64,000 nt of DNA from an uncultured Collinsella sp. (GTDB lineage Bacteria > Actinomycetota > Coriobacteriia > Coriobacteriales > Coriobacteriaceae), in contig CATYDM010000001.1 of assembly GCA_958405195.1 (NCBI GenBank), positions 62,001 through 126,000 on the forward strand, read 5' to 3'. Positions 60,409 to 64,000 of this stretch are shown here, piece by piece. The notes beneath the pieces were generated by a model. That model saw only the letters and a list, made by a program, of their open reading frames with translations. It ran no database searches and was not told the DNA's origin. A program made the translations under genes and the position numbers. The number at the start of each line of letters is the position of its first letter. Positions within the stretch are counted from its first letter, which is position 1.

Positions 60409-61434
60409 CTACTCGCAGAGCAGCTTAGCGATCTGGACGGCGTTGGTTGCCGCGCCCTTACGGATTTGGTCGCCGCAGCACCAGAAGGTGATGCCACGCG
60501 CGGCCTCGGGGTTCGAGATGTCGCGGCGCACGCGGCCGACCCAAATCAAATCCTGGTCGGACGTATCCATCGGCATGGGGAAGCGGTCGTGTGCATCCTC
60601 GGCAACCATATCGTCAACCAGCTTGACGCCGGGAGCAGCAGCCAGCGCAGCACGAGCCTCCTCGACCGTGATGTCACGCTCGAACTCGAGCGTAATGCTC
60701 TCGGAGTGCGAGCGCAGCACGGGCACGCGCACACAGGTGCAGTTCACGCGCAGCTCGGGCAGATGCATGATCTTGCGGCCCTCGTTTTGCAACTTCATCT
60801 CCTCGGAGGTAAAGCCCTCTTCCTTGACGCCGCCAATCTGCGGAATCAGGTTGCTCGCCAGCTGGGCGGCAAACGCGCGCGGCTCGGGAATCTCCTCGCC
60901 GCGGCCCAGGGCGGCCAGCTGAGCCTCGAGCTCGGCCATACCGGGAGCGCCGGCACCCGAAGCCGCCTGATACGTCGAGACGATCATGCGCTTCACGCCA
61001 GCGAGCTGATGCAGCGGCCACGTGGGAACCAGGCCGATGATAGTCGCGCAGTTGGGGTTGGCGATAAGGCCGTGATGCCATTTGATATCGTCGGCATTGA
61101 TCTCGGGCACGACCAGCGGCACCTCGGGATCCATGCGGAAGGCGTGGCTGTTGTCGACCACGACGGCGCCGTGCTTGACTGCCTCGGGCAGCAGCTCCTT
61201 GGCGATATCGTCGCCGGCAGCGCCGAGCACGATGTCGCAGCCCTCAAAGGCCTCAGGGCAAGCCTCTTCGATCACGATTTGCTCGCCGCGGAACTCAACG
61301 GTCTTGCCCGCGGAGCGTGCGCTTGCCAACAGCTTGAGCTTGCCGACCGGGAACTCCTGCTCGTTGAGGCACTCGAGCATCTGGGTGCCCACGGCTCCCG
61401 TCGCGCCCAAAATAGCAACCGTGTACTGTTTCAT
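60409..61434 (-). CDS. asd: Aspartate-semialdehyde dehydrogenase
   Basis: The ATG at 61434 (GGGGAAG upstream) gives 341 residues. NADP motif VAILGATGAVGTQMLECL, catalytic Cys in IANPNCATIIGLVP, His in the LRSHSESITLEF region and AASGAGAPGMAEL. It reduces aspartyl phosphate to the semialdehyde, the branch point to lysine, methionine and threonine. lysC lies directly upstream on the same strand with a hairpin between them. Confidence 0.96.
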   Translation of the reverse strand: MKQYTVAILGATGAVGTQMLECLNEQEFPVGKLKLLASARSAGKTVEFRGEQIVIEEACPEAFEGCDIVLGAAGDDIAKELLPEAVKHGAVVVDNSHAFRMDPEVPLVVPEINADDIKWHHGLIANPNCATIIGLVPTWPLHQLAGVKRMIVSTYQAASGAGAPGMAELEAQLAALGRGEEIPEPRAFAAQLASNLIPQIGGVKEEGFTSEEMKLQNEGRKIMHLPELRVNCTCVRVPVLRSHSESITLEFERDITVEEARAALAAAPGVKLVDDMVAEDAHDRFPMPMDTSDQDLIWVGRVRRDISNPEAARGITFWCCGDQIRKGAATNAVQIAKLLCE

Positions 61435-61509
61435 GCTTCCCCCTTTAAAGGTTGTGGCTATCGCCCACACGCCAAGCAGGCTGGATATTCTTGCCCAGTT
61501 TATACAAGA

Positions 61510-61536
61510 ACGGGGCGGATACAAAACCCGCCCCGT
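61510..61536 (-). terminator. Hairpin between lysC and asd
   Basis: Perfect 9-base arms ACGGGGCGG and CCGCCCCGT with a 9-base loop, followed on the minus strand by TCTTGT. It could be a lysC terminator or an attenuating element that lowers read-through into asd. Confidence 0.55.
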
Positions 61537-61609
61537 CGAAACGAAACCGAAATGAAACGCCCCACCGTAGATTTATGAGACATGTCCCAAAAATGCACCG
61601 GGATGGCAG

Positions 61610-62998
61610 CTACTTGCGGAGCGCGTCCAGAGCGGGATCGACCGGCGCGGGAGCCTCCAGGTCGGAGACCTTCACGATACCGTTCTCGTCGGAGAAAGCA
61701 CGGTAGATGGTCTGAATCGCCAGATCAAAGTCCTTCTCCTCGACACCGATAATGATATTAATCTCGTCGCAGCTCTGCGAAATCATACGCACGCTCACGC
61801 CGGCCTGGCCAAGCATGCCAAACAGGTGGCCCGAGATACCTGCGCGGCCGCGCAGGTTACGGCCGACGGTCGCGATGAGCGCCAAGCCCTCGACAACCTC
61901 GATCTCGAGCGGCTCGACCTCCTGTTGAATGTCGCCCACGAGCGAATACAGCGAGTCGTGCACATCCTGCTCCTGCACCACGGCGCCAAAGCGGTCGACA
62001 CCGGTGGGCATGTGCTCGACGGAAACGTCATAGCGCTCGAAGACCGAAAGCGCGCGGCGCATAAAACCGACACGGGGTTTGGTGCGGTCGCGGGCAACGT
62101 TGATGGCGACAAAACCGCGCTTGCCGGTCACACCGGTAATGATGGGCTCCGCCTCGCCCTCATCGGCCGTCTCGCTAATGATAGTGCCGGGGTCCTGCGG
62201 CGCATTGGTGTTCTTGATGACCAGCGGAATGCCGGCCTCGCGCACGGGGAACACGGCCTCCTCGTGCAGGACGCTCGCACCCATGTACGAAAGCTCTCGC
62301 AGCTCCTCGTAGGTAACGCGGGCGATGGGCTGAGCCTCGGGCACAATGCGAGGATCGGCAGAATAGAAGCCCGAAACGTCGGTCCAGTTCTCGTACAGGT
62401 CGGCACCAAGGCACTTGGCCAAGATCGAACCCGAGATATCGCCGCCACCACGGTCGAGCAGCTTGATCTGGCCCTCACGCGTCGCGCCGTAGAAGCCAGG
62501 CATAACGAAGCCGCCCTGCTGACCGTACTCTTGCACCAGCTCGGAGGTGCGGTTCATGCTGAGCGTACCGTCGTGATGGAACGCCACAACCGTCGCGGCG
62601 TCCAGGAACGGTAGGCCCAGGTACTCAGCCATCAGGCGAGCGGTGAAGTACTCGCCGCGGCTCACAAGCTCCTCGGTGGAGTAACCGCCCGAGCGGGCGC
62701 GCTCGGCAAAAGCCGCGAACTCCTCACGGATGGGATAGGTGAGCTCCAGCTCGTCAGCGATATCAAAATAGCGCTGGCCGATGTCCTCGAGCAGCTCCTC
62801 GCACGACACGTGGTACTTAACGTGCGCGTTAACCAGGTAGAGCAGGTCGGTCACCTTGGTGTCGCCCTTAAAGCGGCGACCACAGGCGGAAACCACCACA
62901 AAACGGCGAGCCGGGTCGGCATCGACGATGGCCTTGATCTTCTTAAAGTGTTCGGCGTCGGCGACCGACGAGCCGCCAAACTTGGCAATCTTAATCAT
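61610..62998 (-). CDS. lysC: Aspartate kinase
   Basis: 462 residues. Kinase motif MIKIAKFGGSSVAD, substrate-binding region STEELVSRGEYFTARLMAEYLG, LLDRGGGDISGS and two C-terminal ACT domains (about 320-385 and 390-455: ISGHLFGMLGQAGVSVRMISQ). It phosphorylates aspartate, the first step of lysine, threonine and methionine synthesis, and the ACT domains suggest feedback inhibition. The gene is divergent from thrC and upstream of asd. Confidence 0.96.
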   Translation of the reverse strand: MIKIAKFGGSSVADAEHFKKIKAIVDADPARRFVVVSACGRRFKGDTKVTDLLYLVNAHVKYHVSCEELLEDIGQRYFDIADELELTYPIREEFAAFAERARSGGYSTEELVSRGEYFTARLMAEYLGLPFLDAATVVAFHHDGTLSMNRTSELVQEYGQQGGFVMPGFYGATREGQIKLLDRGGGDISGSILAKCLGADLYENWTDVSGFYSADPRIVPEAQPIARVTYEELRELSYMGASVLHEEAVFPVREAGIPLVIKNTNAPQDPGTIISETADEGEAEPIITGVTGKRGFVAINVARDRTKPRVGFMRRALSVFERYDVSVEHMPTGVDRFGAVVQEQDVHDSLYSLVGDIQQEVEPLEIEVVEGLALIATVGRNLRGRAGISGHLFGMLGQAGVSVRMISQSCDEINIIIGVEEKDFDLAIQTIYRAFSDENGIVKVSDLEAPAPVDPALDALRK

Positions 62999-63102
62999 GG
63001 GCTGGAGGTTACCTTTCTAAAAAGCCTCTGCGAACCTATTTTGCGCGCTCTGATACCATGGTTTCACCGATTGGGACCAAGGCATCCGAGGAGCAGTGTT
63101 AT

Positions 63103-64000
63103 ATGGGAACTTATCATAGTACACGAGGACGCACTTTATCGTGCTCAAGTAAGGTGGCAATCCGCACCGGCATCGCTCCCGACGGGGGTTTGTTTGTCTC
63201 GGACGAGCTTGGCACCCAGCAGGTCGATATCAGCTCGCTTGCAGATAAATCGTACTTTGAAATCGCTCAAGATGTGTTGGGAATGTTACTGAATGATTAC
63301 ACGGCCGAAGAAATTTCGGCGTGTGTCGACGAGGCATACCGCGGCACGTTCGCGAGTGAAGAGGTTACGCCGCTCGTCAAACTCGACGCTGCGCCGGGCG
63401 CTGACGCCCCTCAGACCTATGTGATGGAGCTCTTTGGCGGCCCCACGAGCGCCTTTAAGGATGTCGCCCTGCAAATGCTTCCCCGTCTCATGGCCCGCAC
63501 TTCTGCCAAGGACGGCGGCTCCGAGCGCATCATGATCGTCACCGCCACATCGGGCGACACGGGCAAGGCAGCGCTCGCTGGCTTTGCCGACGCCCCGGGC
63601 ACGGGCATCACCGTCTTTTATCCCGAAGGCAAGGTCAGCCGCGTCCAGAACCTGCAGATGTCCACACAGGAAGGCGATAACGTCGCCGTCTGCGGCATCC
63701 GCGGCAACTTTGACGACGCCCAGAGTGCCGTCAAGCGCATCTTTGCCGATAAGGAGCTTGCCGAGCGTCTTGAAGCCGCCGGCACGGTGCTTTCGAGCGC
63801 CAACTCCATCAACGTCGGCCGCCTGGTGCCGCAGGTCGTCTACTACTTTGCCGCCTATGCACAGCTGCTGCGCGCCGGTGCCATCGAGGCCGGCGACGCC
63901 GTTGAGTTCTGCGTCCCGACCGGCAACTTTGGCGATATCCTGGCCGGCTACTACGCCAAGCGCATGGGTCTGCCCGTCGCCAAACTCGTCGTGGCCAGCG
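63103..64000 (+). CDS. thrC: Threonine synthase, partial (C-terminus outside window)
   Basis: The ATG at 63103 (AGGAG about 10 bases upstream) opens a frame that runs off the end after 299 codons. MGTYHSTRGRTLSCSSKVAI is the short-form N-terminus; the PLP-lysine is in GGPTSAFKDVALQML, and TATSGDTGKAALAGFADAPG binds the cofactor phosphate. It converts O-phosphohomoserine to threonine. With lysC and asd it forms an aspartate-pathway cluster on opposite strands. Confidence 0.95.
   Translation, partial: MGTYHSTRGRTLSCSSKVAIRTGIAPDGGLFVSDELGTQQVDISSLADKSYFEIAQDVLGMLLNDYTAEEISACVDEAYRGTFASEEVTPLVKLDAAPGADAPQTYVMELFGGPTSAFKDVALQMLPRLMARTSAKDGGSERIMIVTATSGDTGKAALAGFADAPGTGITVFYPEGKVSRVQNLQMSTQEGDNVAVCGIRGNFDDAQSAVKRIFADKELAERLEAAGTVLSSANSINVGRLVPQVVYYFAAYAQLLRAGAIEAGDAVEFCVPTGNFGDILAGYYAKRMGLPVAKLVVAS

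Noticed and set aside
59292..60428. 378-codon plus-strand frame crossing the C/G homopolymers
   Set aside because: Starts antisense to ogt and runs through a doubtful homopolymer region; Pro/Gly/Arg low complexity.
61435..61609. Lysine or other riboswitch between lysC and asd
   Set aside because: Only a simple 9-base hairpin is present; nothing like a multi-helix aptamer can be made from the 175 bases.

Overview
This is a high-GC chromosomal window from an anaerobic Actinomycetota bacterium. Its gene content, codon bias and repeat landscape fit Coriobacteriia, most likely a gut Collinsella or close relative. The pointers are a single-polypeptide 2-hydroxyacyl-CoA dehydratase activase/DUF2229 giant, an LAxTG-sorted surface protein, group III phosphofructokinase residues, methionine aminopeptidase with an N-terminal SEC-C finger, and AmaP/DUF2273/Asp23 genes. 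Genus assignment is inference. I saw no rRNA, tRNA, CRISPR array, transposase or prophage structural gene.

Layout. 0-9.8 kb (mostly minus strand): partial zinc-ribbon membrane protein, YitT protein, an amaP-DUF2273-Asp23 envelope-stress operon, yebC, a DUF6020-like polytopic membrane protein, lgt, a NifU-type scaffold, dCMP deaminase and coaX. 9.9-17.8 kb: OPT-family transporter, a 1151-residue coiled-coil/CAP surface protein with a C-terminal LAQTG sorting signal, a DUF389 protein, a small exported protein and a frameshifted gene remnant. 17.8-23.4 kb: the 1593-residue activase fusion with its TetR-type regulator just upstream in the same operon. 23.4-24.2 kb: a non-coding-rich patch holding what looks like an unannotated type I toxin-antitoxin-like locus (41-residue hydrophobic/basic peptide with a self-sequestered ribosome-binding site, convergent with a short RNA that has its own promoter) next to palindromic elements. 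24.2-35.3 kb: HAD phosphatase, PII-ammonium transporter pair, CmpB-type membrane protein with HD-domain protein, DXS-like enzyme, a four-gene polar amino-acid ABC importer, class C26 amidohydrolase. 35.4-39 kb: a more A/T-rich accessory block with an ABC-2 exporter (ATPase and two permeases) and an XRE/DUF2975 regulator pair. 39-50.4 kb: Hpt protein and a degenerate-GGDEF/REC/HD-GYP protein, alpha/beta hydrolase, radical SAM protein, map, a 2-hydroxyacid dehydrogenase, a RHH antitoxin/PIN toxin pair, M18 aminopeptidase, an Ntn-type amide hydrolase, phosphofructokinase. 50.4-53.5 kb: a repeat-rich interval in which two ~384-bp direct repeats flank a small orphan gene and an HTH membrane regulator. 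53.5-64 kb: FtsX-type permease, its ATPase, histidine kinase and response regulator in one run, ogt, an extreme C/G homopolymer stretch between inverted repeats, then asd, lysC and (divergent) thrC for the aspartate family of amino acids.

The most striking feature across the window is the number and placement of short palindromic repeats. Several related hairpin families recur in intergenic DNA and often begin within a few bases of a stop codon. Metabolically the window links nitrogen handling (PII/Amt, amino-acid ABC importer, C26 hydrolase, peptidase, OPT transporter) and aspartate-family synthesis with envelope and signalling functions.
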